A stretch of DNA of 29,575 nt from JBBAEA01 sp041656175. GTDB lineage: Bacteria > Myxococcota_A > Bradymonadia > UBA4248. Below the pieces are notes generated by a model that was given only the letters and a program-made list of their open reading frames with translations, did no database searches and had not been told where the DNA came from. Each line of letters opens with the position of its first letter. Position 1 is the first letter of the stretch. Below are positions 7,829-17,049 of the stretch, in pieces. Location of the stretch: assembly GCA_041656175.1 (NCBI GenBank), contig JBBAEA010000025.1, positions 1 to 29,575 on the forward strand, in the 5' to 3' direction. Position numbers and translations under genes: made by a program.

Positions 7829-8854
7829 ATGCGTTTTGTCGATGAAATAGTAGTGGAAGTACACGCGGGCAAAGGCGGTGATGGTGCGGCTTGTTTTAGG
7901 CGCGAGAGCCACGTGCCACTTGGCGGCCCCGCGGGGGGAAATGGTGGCAACGGCGGCGATGTCGTTTTAATCGGCGACCACGGACAAAACACCCTCTCAC
8001 AGTTCAGGTACCGACGGATTTTGAAGGCAAAAAACGGCGTACCCGGTGGCCCTAATAAACGATACGGCAAGCGCGGCGAGAGCTTAGAAGTTCGGGTGCC
8101 AGTGGGAGTGCTCGTTTTCGATGAAGAAAAAGACGAGTTTTTGGGCGATATAGTCGAGGAAGGACAGCGCTTGTGCGTTGCAAAGGGCGGGAAGGGCGGA
8201 CGCGGAAACATGCATTTTGCAACACCAACTAACCGCGCACCACACTATGCTGAGCGCGGACGCGTAGGAGAATCCAAACGCCTGCGCTTAGAGCTAAAGT
8301 TATTGGCGGACGTCGGTTTGCTCGGCTTCCCAAGTGTCGGGAAATCGACCTTCATCAGCAGCGTTTCCAAGGCGCGGCCTAAGGTTGCGGACTATCCCTT
8401 TACAACGTTAACGCCTCATTTGGGCGTCGTCGAATTTAACGAATATGATAGCTTCGTCATGGCAGACGTCCCAGGCCTCATCGTGGGCGCAAGCAGCGGG
8501 AAGGGTTTGGGAATAGAGTTTTTACGCCACCTTGAGCGCACACGGATTTTGTTGCACATCATCGAAGTGACGCCGCAAGTCCAAGGTGCAGAAACCGAGC
8601 GCGACCCCATCGAAGATTTTTTGCGCCTCAACGAGGAGTTGAAATCCTTTGGTGAGGGCTTGGCAGAGAAAACGCAGATTGTCGTTTTGAACAAAATAGA
8701 TTTGGACTTTGTGGCAGAGCGGGAAGCGGAGCTACGGATGTACTTTGAATCACGCGGATTTACGTTTTTTGCCATCAGTTGCGCGACGAAAAAAGGATGC
8801 TCGGACTTGGTCAATTACCTAGGGGCTATACTCAAAACCAATGATGAGTCGTAA
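7829..8854 (+). CDS. obgE: GTPase Obg (ribosome assembly / stress GTPase)
   Basis: A 341-residue Obg protein. The N-terminal glycine-rich Obg fold covers about 1-157 (MRFVDEIVVEVHAGKGGDG, GGPAGGNGGNGGDV, KGGKGGRGN). The G domain has GFPSVGKST (166-174), switch PFTTLTPHLG (190-199), G3 DVPG (213-216), G4 NKID (288-291) and a G5-like SCATKKG (317-323). There is no C-terminal OCT extension. Obg binds the 50S subunit late in assembly. The ATG at 7829 matches the family N-terminus; an in-frame TTG at 7817 would add four residues and is not preferred. The ribosome site is weak. It follows rplU-rpmA in the conserved order, but a terminator and a palindromic element separate them. Confidence 0.96.
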   Translation: MRFVDEIVVEVHAGKGGDGAACFRRESHVPLGGPAGGNGGNGGDVVLIGDHGQNTLSQFRYRRILKAKNGVPGGPNKRYGKRGESLEVRVPVGVLVFDEEKDEFLGDIVEEGQRLCVAKGGKGGRGNMHFATPTNRAPHYAERGRVGESKRLRLELKLLADVGLLGFPSVGKSTFISSVSKARPKVADYPFTTLTPHLGVVEFNEYDSFVMADVPGLIVGASSGKGLGIEFLRHLERTRILLHIIEVTPQVQGAETERDPIEDFLRLNEELKSFGEGLAEKTQIVVLNKIDLDFVAEREAELRMYFESRGFTFFAISCATKKGCSDLVNYLGAILKTNDES

Positions 8855-8919
8855 ATGCGTGCATTGATTTTTACTGCGTGTTAGACTGTTTTGGGTTTAG
8901 CTTTGTGAAAGGGTAGCCT

Positions 8920-9552
8920 ATGACATCGTCAATTCCAGCGCTTAGAACATCCACATCCTCTATATCGACTGTAAAACCGCGTAGAGCTGCGTTACGACCT
9001 GTTCTTATTGCGATCGCCATCGGTGTTTTGCTTATTGTCGTTGTTGCGGTGTTGGTTTTTCAAATTATCACGGCAGGCAAAGAAGCACGTAGACAAGCCG
9101 ACGAGATGGCACAGGACGCGCTGCGTCCAAGGCGGATTAACGCGGTAGCCTACGTAGACGGCCTAATACCGCTTGCGCCTATCGCGGTCGATGATTCCAA
9201 TTTTGTAGACTTTAGTGTGTTTAGCTCCCCTAGCGAGGCGAGTGTGTACCGCAACAACGAGTGGGTGGGCGATACGCCGATTGAGCAGATGCGGCTACAA
9301 CGCACTGTGGAGCAAGAGGAGTGGCTCATCGTACTCGATGGCTACGAAACGGAGCGCTTCAGTTTGGTGCTCGACAATGATTACTCCAAGGTGTTTACAC
9401 TAGTGCAAAAAACTGCAATGCAAGCGCCCAGCGAAGCTGAGCCAAGTGGTGGAGCGCCTAGCCCGAGTACGCGAACGCCAAGAACTGAAAGACAAAGACC
9501 CAAACCTACTAAAACAAAAGTTATTGATACTGGAGTCTCTCTCCCAGATTAA
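8920..9552 (+). CDS. Single-pass membrane protein with PEGA domain
   Basis: A 210-residue protein with a Ser/Thr-rich cytoplasmic N-terminus (1-26), one strong transmembrane segment (about 27-50, PVLIAIAIGVLLIVVVAVLV) and an extracytoplasmic part. Residues about 100-165 fit a PEGA domain: SSPSEASVYRNNEWVGDTPI, then LIVLDGYETERFSLVLD. The tail is rich in Pro, Ser, Arg and Lys. PEGA domains are small surface-type beta domains, common in Myxococcota and often linked to Ser/Thr kinase or envelope proteins; the partner here is unknown. Its AAAGGG site lies 7 nt before the ATG. It follows obgE by 65 nt and precedes another unknown gene by 27 nt. Confidence 0.75.
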   Translation: MTSSIPALRTSTSSISTVKPRRAALRPVLIAIAIGVLLIVVVAVLVFQIITAGKEARRQADEMAQDALRPRRINAVAYVDGLIPLAPIAVDDSNFVDFSVFSSPSEASVYRNNEWVGDTPIEQMRLQRTVEQEEWLIVLDGYETERFSLVLDNDYSKVFTLVQKTAMQAPSEAEPSGGAPSPSTRTPRTERQRPKPTKTKVIDTGVSLPD

Positions 9553-9579
9553 CGTTAACTTTACACCAATGAGGTGCAT

Positions 9580-10044
9580 ATGAGTGAAGAGATTAAAGAC
9601 CAAGAAAACGTAGTAAGCAACGAAACTGAGAGCGCTGAGCAGCAAGGCGTTGAGGATGAACTAGAAAACGACTTTGACGAATCCGTACTTTGCCCTGATG
9701 AATCTGCGCCCGCACAGCCGTATTACGCGATTATGGCTCTAGATGAAAATGGTAGCACCAACGGTCAACTCTGGGGCGTCGGCGACAAACTCATGCTTTT
9801 CGACAAACTCGCCGTTGCAGAGACAACGCTTAAAGCTATCAATCATCCTGATTATGCAATCCGCGGCGTGACCAAAGAGCATCTTGAAGCCCTTATGCAA
9901 CTTGTGGAACAAGGCGTCGCCGAGCTCTACGTGATGGCTGGTATCACACCAAAGGGTTCCCTCGAAGCGATGCCCCTTAAAGACCACCAAGACCTTATTT
10001 CTAAAGCGGGTAGCCCGCCGCCGCCGCCTGCGAAAAAACCTTAA
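9580..10044 (+). CDS. Hypothetical acidic protein
   Basis: A 154-residue protein I do not recognise. Residues 1-45 are strongly acidic and probably disordered (SEEIKDQENVV...ENDFDES). A compact region at about 48-135 (YYAIMALDENGSTNGQLWGV...LEALMQLVEQGVAELYVMAG) follows, and the tail is Pro-rich (GSPPPPPAKKP). No signal peptide, membrane segment or catalytic motif is seen. The ATG at 9580 is preferred over the GTG at 9574 because GAGG (9571-9574) is spaced correctly for it. It lies just downstream of the PEGA gene and ends before a strong terminator, so the two probably share a transcript. Confidence 0.7.
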   Translation: MSEEIKDQENVVSNETESAEQQGVEDELENDFDESVLCPDESAPAQPYYAIMALDENGSTNGQLWGVGDKLMLFDKLAVAETTLKAINHPDYAIRGVTKEHLEALMQLVEQGVAELYVMAGITPKGSLEAMPLKDHQDLISKAGSPPPPPAKKP

Positions 10045-10090
10045 TAACGTAAGAAAAACGTTTTTATTGGCCTATACACTAAGAACTAAT

Positions 10091-10111
10091 CCCCGCGTCT
10101 GCGGGGTTTTT
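10091..10111 (+). terminator. Rho-independent terminator between convergent genes
   Basis: CCCCGC (10091-10096) and GCGGGG (10101-10106) form a short strong hairpin with a 4-nt loop, followed by TTTTT. It ends the plus-strand transcript and lies about 45 nt from the polA stop on the opposite strand. Confidence 0.85.
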
Positions 10112-10156
10112 AGTCACTGTTAGCCTATTTCGGCGCTTGCTGTTGTCAGTACAGTG

Positions 10157-12934
10157 CTACTCCCAGTGTTTGCTAACTTGCATGTTGACGACGAGCGGAA
10201 CACTCAGTTCGTAGACACCCATCATGCAGTCGCGAATGAGCTCTTTGCAGCGATCTAGCTCTTCGTCCGCGCACTCGATAATAAGCTCATCATGTACTTG
10301 GATGAGAATTTTGGCGTCGATCGATTCTCGCTTAAAAGCTTCGTTTACGCTTAACATGGCAAGTTTAATGAGATCGGCAGCCGACCCTTGAATCGGAGAG
10401 TTTACCGCGGTGCGCTCGGCTAATGCGCGTAGATGCAAGCGCGAACTTTGTATTTCGGGAGTGTAGCGTCGGCGCCCCAAAATAGTCGTGACAAAGCCTT
10501 GTTTTCGCGCATCTTCGATGAGTTGCTTAAAGAACGCCTCGAGTTTTGGAAACTGTTGGTGGTAAAGTTCGATGAATTTTTTGGCATCAGCGTTGCTGTA
10601 ACCTGTTTCGCGCGCCATCTTCGCAAAACCCATGCCGTAGAGAACACCAAAGTTGATGGTTTTACCGACGCGACGCTCATCGTCGCTGACCTCTGCTAAG
10701 TCTTTGCCAAAAATCAGCGCAGCGGTACGAAGATGGATATCCTCTTTGAGCTTAAAAGCGTTGAGCAACACAGGTTCCTGCGACAGATGTGCCATAATTC
10801 TAAGCTCGATTTGGCTGTAGTCCGCCGCGATGAAGGAATACTGAGGACGTGACACGAAGCAAGCGCGGATCTTGCGCCCAATTTCGCTGCGACCTGGGAT
10901 GTTTTGCAGATTGGGTTCCGATGAACTTAAGCGTCCTGTGGCCGCTACACTTTGGTGAAATAGCCCATGTACGCGTTGTGTATCGGGATCTACGGTTCCT
11001 GCAATAGATGTCGAATATGTTGTGTGAAGTTTAGCCAAACTTCGATAATCAAGAATTACCTTCGGCAGTGGGTGGTCTTGCACTAGACTTTCAAGGCTTT
11101 CTTGGTCGGTGGATAAACCGTGTTGTCTCGATTTTTTGCGCTTTGGCTTCAAACCGAGCTCATCGTACAATAGCTCGCCTACTTGCTTTGGGCTTAAAAT
11201 ATTGAATTTGCGCCCTGCGAGTTGATAGGCCACAATCTCGAGCTTCTGCATCTCTTCACCAAATACTCGTGAAAGCTCGTTTAAGCTCGCCAGATCTAAG
11301 CCGATACCCTCGGACTCCATGGCCGCAAGGATAAGTGTTAAAGGGCGTTCCAAGTCTTTGTACAAAGCGTCTAAACCATCATCGACGAGTTTTTGAGCAA
11401 GTGTATGGTAAATCTCTAGCCCGCAAAGTGCCCATTCTGCGGCGGCTTCGCTAGCCTTATATACACCCACCGATTCGAGAGGTTCAGCTTTTTTGCCCGT
11501 ACCTAACCACGTTTTGGGCTCAAAGTTCAGACTGCGATTCGTATAGTATACACTCAACTTTGATATACCATAATCCGACATTTCCGAGAACTGAAGGTAG
11601 GCGGCTAGCTCTATGTCAAAAATCGTGTTGAGCGCAAAGTCTACGCCTTCGCGGCGCAAAATTTGCGAGAGCTTCTTAAAACCGTGCACTACCTTCGTAC
11701 AAGGCGCCAGAAAGATTTTTTCCAAGCCGCGGTAAAAGGCTTCTTTGGGGATAGTGCGAGAAAAACGTAAATCCCTATGCGCTAGCGAACCATAAGCCTG
11801 GCGCTCTTCACTGACTATAGAAATCCCTAAAACTTGCGCATTGTACTCTTTACCAAAGCCATGAACATGCATTGAGAGCGTACTTTCTTCGCTAAGCTCT
11901 TCGCAAAGTAATAACCACTGTGAAGCTTCGCAGACAATTTCAATTTCGTCGGCTCGAAGTTCTCTCGTATTGCTTGTTTTATTGACCTTAGTCTTGTCGA
12001 ATAGATGTTGTTGCGCTTTTTCCTGAGGTAAACTGGGTTCATTCCCCACTTCTGGGCTGATTCCAAGCCTATACTCGATATACGTCTCCACCGCTAAGTT
12101 GAGGGCTTTGAACTCAAATTCTTTAAATAACGCGTGGATCTGTTCGACATCGGGATCGGGCGCTGCATTGATGAGTTCTATGGGTAGGTCTGTGACGAGT
12201 TGTACGAGTTTTTTTGTTCGCGCAGCTATATCCCTAAAAGCGAGCAAATTGTTGCGTCGCGCATTTGCCTTAATCTCCTCGGCATGCAGCATCAGGTTTT
12301 CTAGACTGCCGTACTCTGCGATAAGCATTCCCGCGGTTTTCTCGCCGATACCCTTAGCCCCTGGAATGTTATCGGCGCTATCTCCCGCAAGGGCCAATAC
12401 GTCCACTACTCTCGCTGGTTCTACTTGGAAGCGCTCTAAAACTTCGGCTTCTGTAAAAAGCCGAGGTGGCCTCGACATGGTATCCAGCATCTCTACGCAA
12501 TCATCGCGAATCATTTGCATAAGATCTTTGTCCGATGAAATAATGCGAACTTTATATCCAGCTTCAAGCGCTTTATGGCTTAAAGTTGCAATAACGTCGT
12601 CGGCTTCGAAACCTTCCATCTCATAGTGCGCTAGCCCCAGTGCTTCGACGATGGTACGAAAATACGGCATCTGAGCCGCAAGATCCTCTGGAAGCGGCGG
12701 ACGGTTTGCTTTGTAGTCCTCATAAAGATCGTGCCGAAACTTTCTCCCTGGCGCATCAAAAACAATGCCAATTTCGTCGGGCTTATACTCCGAGAATAAG
12801 GCGAGGAGCATGCGCGTAAAGACGTAAAGCGCGTTCGTCGGTTTTCCAGTGCTTGTGCGCATCGGCGGCGACGCAAAGAAGGCGCGAAATATATAACTAG
12901 ACGCATCGACGAGGTATAAGCATTTTTTAGACAT
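10157..12934 (-). CDS. polA: DNA polymerase I with degenerate 3'-5' exonuclease domain
   Basis: A 925-residue Pol I. The N-terminal 5'-3' exonuclease (1-290) is intact: VDASSYIFRAF, VFDAPGRKFRHD, ADDVIA (111-116), SSDKDL and LAGDSADNIPG. In the middle domain (about 330-520) every acidic residue of the proofreading site is lost by alignment to E. coli: D355 and E357 become H356 and H358 (LSMHVHGFG), D424 becomes L422 (GFKKLSQIL) and D501 becomes W501 (AAEWAL). The polymerase domain is complete: motif A AADYSQIELR (703-712), motif B RRVGKTINFGVLYG (754-767, Phe at the ddNTP-discriminating position) and motif C QVHDELI (879-885). GGAT lies 6 nt before the ATG. It follows mnmE by 25 nt and is the last gene of the minus-strand operon. 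Confidence 0.97.
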   Translation of the reverse strand: MSKKCLYLVDASSYIFRAFFASPPMRTSTGKPTNALYVFTRMLLALFSEYKPDEIGIVFDAPGRKFRHDLYEDYKANRPPLPEDLAAQMPYFRTIVEALGLAHYEMEGFEADDVIATLSHKALEAGYKVRIISSDKDLMQMIRDDCVEMLDTMSRPPRLFTEAEVLERFQVEPARVVDVLALAGDSADNIPGAKGIGEKTAGMLIAEYGSLENLMLHAEEIKANARRNNLLAFRDIAARTKKLVQLVTDLPIELINAAPDPDVEQIHALFKEFEFKALNLAVETYIEYRLGISPEVGNEPSLPQEKAQQHLFDKTKVNKTSNTRELRADEIEIVCEASQWLLLCEELSEESTLSMHVHGFGKEYNAQVLGISIVSEERQAYGSLAHRDLRFSRTIPKEAFYRGLEKIFLAPCTKVVHGFKKLSQILRREGVDFALNTIFDIELAAYLQFSEMSDYGISKLSVYYTNRSLNFEPKTWLGTGKKAEPLESVGVYKASEAAAEWALCGLEIYHTLAQKLVDDGLDALYKDLERPLTLILAAMESEGIGLDLASLNELSRVFGEEMQKLEIVAYQLAGRKFNILSPKQVGELLYDELGLKPKRKKSRQHGLSTDQESLESLVQDHPLPKVILDYRSLAKLHTTYSTSIAGTVDPDTQRVHGLFHQSVAATGRLSSSEPNLQNIPGRSEIGRKIRACFVSRPQYSFIAADYSQIELRIMAHLSQEPVLLNAFKLKEDIHLRTAALIFGKDLAEVSDDERRVGKTINFGVLYGMGFAKMARETGYSNADAKKFIELYHQQFPKLEAFFKQLIEDARKQGFVTTILGRRRYTPEIQSSRLHLRALAERTAVNSPIQGSAADLIKLAMLSVNEAFKRESIDAKILIQVHDELIIECADEELDRCKELIRDCMMGVYELSVPLVVNMQVSKHWE

Positions 12935-12959
12935 TAACTATCCTTTTTGGGAGAAAGAA

Positions 12960-14366
12960 CTACTTCCCAATACAGAATTGTGAGAAGATCGCGTTGAGCA
13001 CGTCATCGGCGGCTATGCTGCCAACGATCTGGCCAAGGGCGTCGAGCGCGTCGCGCACATCGGCTGCGATGCACTCTGCGGGCAAGCCGTCCTGCAGCGC
13101 TTCAAGCGCGCGTGTAAGTGCAATCAGCGAGTTCCTTAACAGTGTTATGTGGCGCTGGGAGGTAACGAGCGCTAAGCCTTCGTTTTCTTCTTCGCGCGTA
13201 CGCAAGTGTCTAGCGAGTTTCTCCTCAAAATATACCATACCAGCGCCCGTAACCGTCGAAAGTTCAAAGATTTGGCCGCGATCTAGTTTTGGAAAACGCT
13301 CTTGCAGCAGACCGAATGCGCTCTCTGTAGTGGTATGACTACTTTGAAGATCAATTTTGTTAAGAATAAGAAAAAACGCATTTTCTTCGATGTATGCGTC
13401 TAGGTTTCGGCAAACGCTCTCTGGAGGAAGCGTAAAATTATCGTTAATATCACAGATCCACAAAATTATGTCGGCGCGCTCAGCTTCTTTTAGGGAGCGC
13501 TCTACCCCAAGTTGCTCGATCAAGTTGTCGGCATCCCCTATACCCGCGGTATCAATGAGGCAGATATCGATGCCACCAAGCTTGACACGTTCTTGTATAG
13601 TATCGGTGGTTGTCCCCGATATATCGGTGACGATGGCACGGTCTTGGCCTAGCATCATGTTGAATAGACTGCTTTTCCCTGCATTGGGTTTGCCAAGAAG
13701 AGCTACGCGGTAGCCATCGAGGCGCAACGACTCGCTAGCGCGAAGCATCGCTTGGATCTGGGCGATGATTTTATGAAAATCCGCGCGCAATTCCTCGCGG
13801 GGGAGGCTGAGCAGCTCTTCTTGCTCCGAAAAATCAATGCAAGACTCCAGCGTGATAATAATTTTTAGCAGCTGTTGGCGAAGATCTTGAACAGGTTTAG
13901 ACACTGAACCCGAGAGCTGCTTCTGCGCTTCGCGAAGTGCTCTTTGCGTTTGCGCGCCGATGATGTCCATGATGGCTTCAGCCTGAGACAGATCCAGCTT
14001 GCGGTTTAAGAAGGCTCGCTGCGTGTATTCGCCGGGTTGCGCAAGTCTAGCGCCGGCGCCGCAAAGCGCATCCAAAATGCGCGCCAAATTTAACCGCCCC
14101 CCATGTGCATACAGCTCCACGACGTCTTCGCCTGTATAACTGTGCGGCGCGGGAAAGTAGCAAAGCATCACTTGGTCGAGAAGCTCGCCGTTTTCGGGAT
14201 CGTAAAGTTTACGCAGTGTCATTTGCCGAGGTTCTAGCGCTTTTGTCGCTTGATGGCAGCGCTTAAGAATGTCGAGGCTGTCTGCACCGCTAATGCGCAG
14301 TATACCTATGGCGCCAGGGGCATTACCTGTGGCTATGGCTACAATCGTGTCATTATCTATTATCAT
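12960..14366 (-). CDS. mnmE: tRNA uridine-5-carboxymethylaminomethyl(34) synthesis GTPase MnmE
   Basis: A 468-residue protein of normal MnmE length. With MnmG it modifies wobble U34 of several tRNAs. The N-terminal folate-binding domain starts DTIVAIAT...PGAIGILRISG and contains the conserved GGR..L and PGEYTQRAFLNRKLDLSQAEA (111-131) segments. The inserted G domain has GKPNAGKS (225-232), GTTTD (251-255), DTAG (272-275) and NKID (336-339). The protein ends with the catalytic CIGK motif. Its ATG overlaps the stop of the upstream lipoprotein gene by 4 nt, which suggests translational coupling. polA follows after 25 nt. Confidence 0.97.
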   Translation of the reverse strand: MIIDNDTIVAIATGNAPGAIGILRISGADSLDILKRCHQATKALEPRQMTLRKLYDPENGELLDQVMLCYFPAPHSYTGEDVVELYAHGGRLNLARILDALCGAGARLAQPGEYTQRAFLNRKLDLSQAEAIMDIIGAQTQRALREAQKQLSGSVSKPVQDLRQQLLKIIITLESCIDFSEQEELLSLPREELRADFHKIIAQIQAMLRASESLRLDGYRVALLGKPNAGKSSLFNMMLGQDRAIVTDISGTTTDTIQERVKLGGIDICLIDTAGIGDADNLIEQLGVERSLKEAERADIILWICDINDNFTLPPESVCRNLDAYIEENAFFLILNKIDLQSSHTTTESAFGLLQERFPKLDRGQIFELSTVTGAGMVYFEEKLARHLRTREEENEGLALVTSQRHITLLRNSLIALTRALEALQDGLPAECIAADVRDALDALGQIVGSIAADDVLNAIFSQFCIGK

Positions 14367-15118
14367 GGGCTCTTGCTTCCATCTCCTTTTTGAGTAGGAG
14401 CATAGAACGCGGCAAAAAGTTTTGGCAGCACTCGAAGTAAGGCTTGCCGCTGCGTAGATTCAAGACGTCGGCTATCGGCTTCTAGTACAATTTGGGCATC
14501 AAAGCGACTAACTACGGCTCCTTGCTTATAATACTCAGCGTTCTCTGCGTAAACATCGCTAAAATCTATATACAAACCGCTTGGATGCACAATATTCCGT
14601 CCTTCCTCTGCGAGTAGTAGCGAAACAACGCCGTCTCCACTTTGCGAAAAAAGGCAAACACCGTAGCCGCGATCTGTTGCATAGCGCTCGTCGTAACCCG
14701 CGAGGGGGCCTGATAACTGAATCACACACTCACCCAAAGAAGCGCTAAAATCGATATCGCGCGCGTCGTGGCGCCACACAAAACGGTAGTAGAGCTCTGG
14801 AGACTCTGCGTCGCGCCCACATGCCAAATTAAACTCTGCAAGCGGCGCTTCGAGTTTACAATGTAACATGCTCCCACGTGCGCTTGGCTTGGGAACACAG
14901 TAGCCGCTCGCAGTAAAAAGGGAACTGAGCTCCGCACACGTATATGGCTCGTTAATATCTTTTTGTTCGCAAAACTCCGACAATTGCGTAAAAACTAAGC
15001 TGTCACGCGCTATTTCATGACTTAGTGGCTCTGGAACATCGGGTATAAGCAAATTACACGCGCTAACATACAGGCTCAACAAAGCGCTCAACGCGATGAA
15101 TGAAGCTCTCATCCACAT
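14363..15118 (-). CDS. Predicted lipoprotein of unknown function
   Basis: A 251-residue protein with a clear lipoprotein signal peptide: basic start, hydrophobic core and lipobox VSAC at residues 18-21 (cleavage before C21). The mature part has six further Cys (for example FCEQ, YTCAEL, YCVPK, HCKLE), which suggests disulfides in the envelope. I recognise no family. It starts 3 nt after the ricT-like gene ends and overlaps mnmE by 4 nt, so it is embedded in the operon with tRNA modification and Pol I genes. This context does not explain an envelope protein. Confidence 0.75.
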   Translation of the reverse strand: MWMRASFIALSALLSLYVSACNLLIPDVPEPLSHEIARDSLVFTQLSEFCEQKDINEPYTCAELSSLFTASGYCVPKPSARGSMLHCKLEAPLAEFNLACGRDAESPELYYRFVWRHDARDIDFSASLGECVIQLSGPLAGYDERYATDRGYGVCLFSQSGDGVVSLLLAEEGRNIVHPSGLYIDFSDVYAENAEYYKQGAVVSRFDAQIVLEADSRRLESTQRQALLRVLPKLFAAFYAPTQKGDGSKSP

Positions 15119-15121
15119 AGC

Positions 15122-16621
15122 CTAGCCCTGCGTCTCGGATGCTTGGGAGGGACGCTTTCGCGAGTTTCGCCGTGGTCTACGACGCGTAGGATTCGACGCC
15201 GTTGCAGCAGATGCGGAAGTTTGAGCATCTTTTGTAGCCTGCTTCTCAGGGCGCGCTTGGCGCGGCTTAGCTTGGGTGTCGCTCAAAGGCTTGTTCTTCT
15301 TTTTTTCGTCCTTCTTGTGATGCACTCGACGGCGAGGCGCTTTTCGCTGCGCTTGAGCTGAAGGCGGCGAATTATCCGTCTCTTTAGTCGTGTTGCTTGC
15401 GCCTTCTTGCCTCGCTTCTTTCGGCTCTTCTTCTTTGTTCTTAATCTTTGCAGCGCGCTTTTTTTGCCCCAAACTTATGCGTTTACTTGGCTTTTCACTT
15501 TTGACGCTCGCCTCGTTGCTTTTCACCATAGACGAAGCCGAGCGCCTAGACTTCGAGACAGCCTGCAATTTCGGTTTGGAGTAGGCAGTACGCGTTCCTT
15601 GTAAACCCGTTAGTTCACAAGCAGTACTTGGATCAGAGTTGAGGTAAAAACGAGCAGGTTCTAACGGAAATACCAGCTCATCTCTTGCACTCCCCTCGCT
15701 ACCCTCTTCCGAAACCAAGATGAAATCATGAAGACTCAAGCGCTGCTGCTCGCCGTTGTCGTAATTGACAATGACTTCTTCACGCACTGGATCGGTCGAC
15801 GCAACGCGTCCATAACCCCAACGCGACAAAATTCTACGTCCATGCTTAGGTAGCATGCGTCTGCTCTTAACATAATCGCAGTACTCATAGCTCAAACAAC
15901 AATATAGCCTACCACACAAGCCCGATATACGTTTGGGATTAGACACCAAACCTTGCGCTTTTAAAAGTTTAACGGCGATGGGGTCAAACTGTGATAAAAA
16001 ACGCCCACAACAAAGATGTTGCCCACAAGAGCCAAGACCCGTCAGTAGCCCCGTTCCATTGCGAATCCCGAGCTGATACATCTCTATGCGCAAAGACAAT
16101 TTCGATGCCAAAAAACTCACCATTTCGCGAAAATCAACACGCACATCCGACGCAAAGTTAATCGTGATGTTCTTGCGATCGTGACTCAAATCGGCAGACA
16201 AAACCTTCATATTCAGTTTATGAGCAAAGGAAAATTGCGTCGCCAGCGACTGCGCTCGCTTCTCTATCTCCTTATTCTCTTCATAAATAATATGATCCTC
16301 ATCGTTGGCATAGCGCACTACAAAGGGCAGGCTATTGGCCTCGACCACCCGTCTATAACGATGCCCCACCGTCTGTGCAAGCGCAACATTGCGCCGCAAA
16401 CGCACAAGAACAAATTCGTTAGGCATTAAATGTTTCTCGCAAACATTCACTTCAATCAAGCGCTTAGTACTCAGCAGCCGCACTTTCATGATTTCACAGA
16501 GCTTATCTTTCCCGTCAAAGGGTTGTCGCGCCCTTGCCTCCGACTTAGCGCGCGGGCGTCTAGAAGCGTCATTGCGATTGCGCGAATTTCGCGGCGAATG
16601 TTGTGTATTAGGATTAGTCAT
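15122..16621 (-). CDS. ricT: PSP1/RicT-like protein with long basic disordered tail
   Basis: The core of this roughly 499-residue protein (about 45-300) is the PSP1 domain of the RicT (YaaT) family: GTGLLTGLGSCGQHLCCGRF, FDPIAVKLLKAQGL, and SGLCGRLYCCLSYEYC, giving the conserved Cys set (199, 204, 205, 236, 241, 242 and 248). In Bacillus subtilis RicT acts with RicA and RicF in a complex that binds Fe-S clusters and affects RNase Y; the role in Gram-negatives is unclear. The last 180 residues are Lys/Arg/Ser-rich and low complexity (RRRPRRNSRKR), which suggests RNA binding. The start is uncertain: ATG at 16621 avoids overlap, but the frame is open to an ATGATGATG at 16687, inside the upstream gene, and neither has a good ribosome site. 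The next gene starts 3 nt after its stop. Confidence 0.85.
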   Translation of the reverse strand: MTNPNTQHSPRNSRNRNDASRRPRAKSEARARQPFDGKDKLCEIMKVRLLSTKRLIEVNVCEKHLMPNEFVLVRLRRNVALAQTVGHRYRRVVEANSLPFVVRYANDEDHIIYEENKEIEKRAQSLATQFSFAHKLNMKVLSADLSHDRKNITINFASDVRVDFREMVSFLASKLSLRIEMYQLGIRNGTGLLTGLGSCGQHLCCGRFLSQFDPIAVKLLKAQGLVSNPKRISGLCGRLYCCLSYEYCDYVKSRRMLPKHGRRILSRWGYGRVASTDPVREEVIVNYDNGEQQRLSLHDFILVSEEGSEGSARDELVFPLEPARFYLNSDPSTACELTGLQGTRTAYSKPKLQAVSKSRRSASSMVKSNEASVKSEKPSKRISLGQKKRAAKIKNKEEEPKEARQEGASNTTKETDNSPPSAQAQRKAPRRRVHHKKDEKKKNKPLSDTQAKPRQARPEKQATKDAQTSASAATASNPTRRRPRRNSRKRPSQASETQG

Positions 16622-16652
16622 ATGAGCAGTGGCTGGTGTGACATCAAGGCGC

Positions 16653-17012
16653 CTACGCGTCGCCCTCGTAATGCAATTCATCATCATCTATGGCGGCCGC
16701 GTCAAGCCTTTTGGCGAGCTCGGCAATGATTGGGCGATAATAGTGCTCAGGCTCGATCACCTCATCGGGCGCTTCCAAAAGCGCCGTCCGCGCCGCTGCA
16801 ATCCACTGTATGCAATATAGCCACGAGCCATCCGCAAGCCGCAACTCCGCATCCCCCGCCATCGGCGACAAATCTGCTCGCTCCAAACGCAAGGCCGGCG
16901 CACGCTCTTTCGTCACCAAACGCAGCTCTGGTATCGACAAAACCGCTTCAATCCAACGCTTCTCCGTTATCTCAGCATCCTCTTTCAAGCTCTCAAAGCG
17001 TATATATTTCAT
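16653..17012 (-). CDS. Small hypothetical protein, first gene of the minus-strand operon
   Basis: A 119-residue protein starting MKYIRFESLKEDAEITEKRW and ending in an acidic stretch (DDDELHYEGDA). I do not recognise it. It has no signal peptide or membrane segment. The frame runs upstream to 17087, but those 25 residues translate the adjacent palindromic element, so the internal ATG at 17012, with a GAGG about 10 nt upstream, is preferred. It is followed directly by the ricT-like gene and is probably cotranscribed with it. Confidence 0.6.
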   Translation of the reverse strand: MKYIRFESLKEDAEITEKRWIEAVLSIPELRLVTKERAPALRLERADLSPMAGDAELRLADGSWLYCIQWIAAARTALLEAPDEVIEPEHYYRPIIAELAKRLDAAAIDDDELHYEGDA

Positions 17013-17049
17013 AACAAAAGCCTCGCCTGCTTTAGAATTTTTTTTAGGT

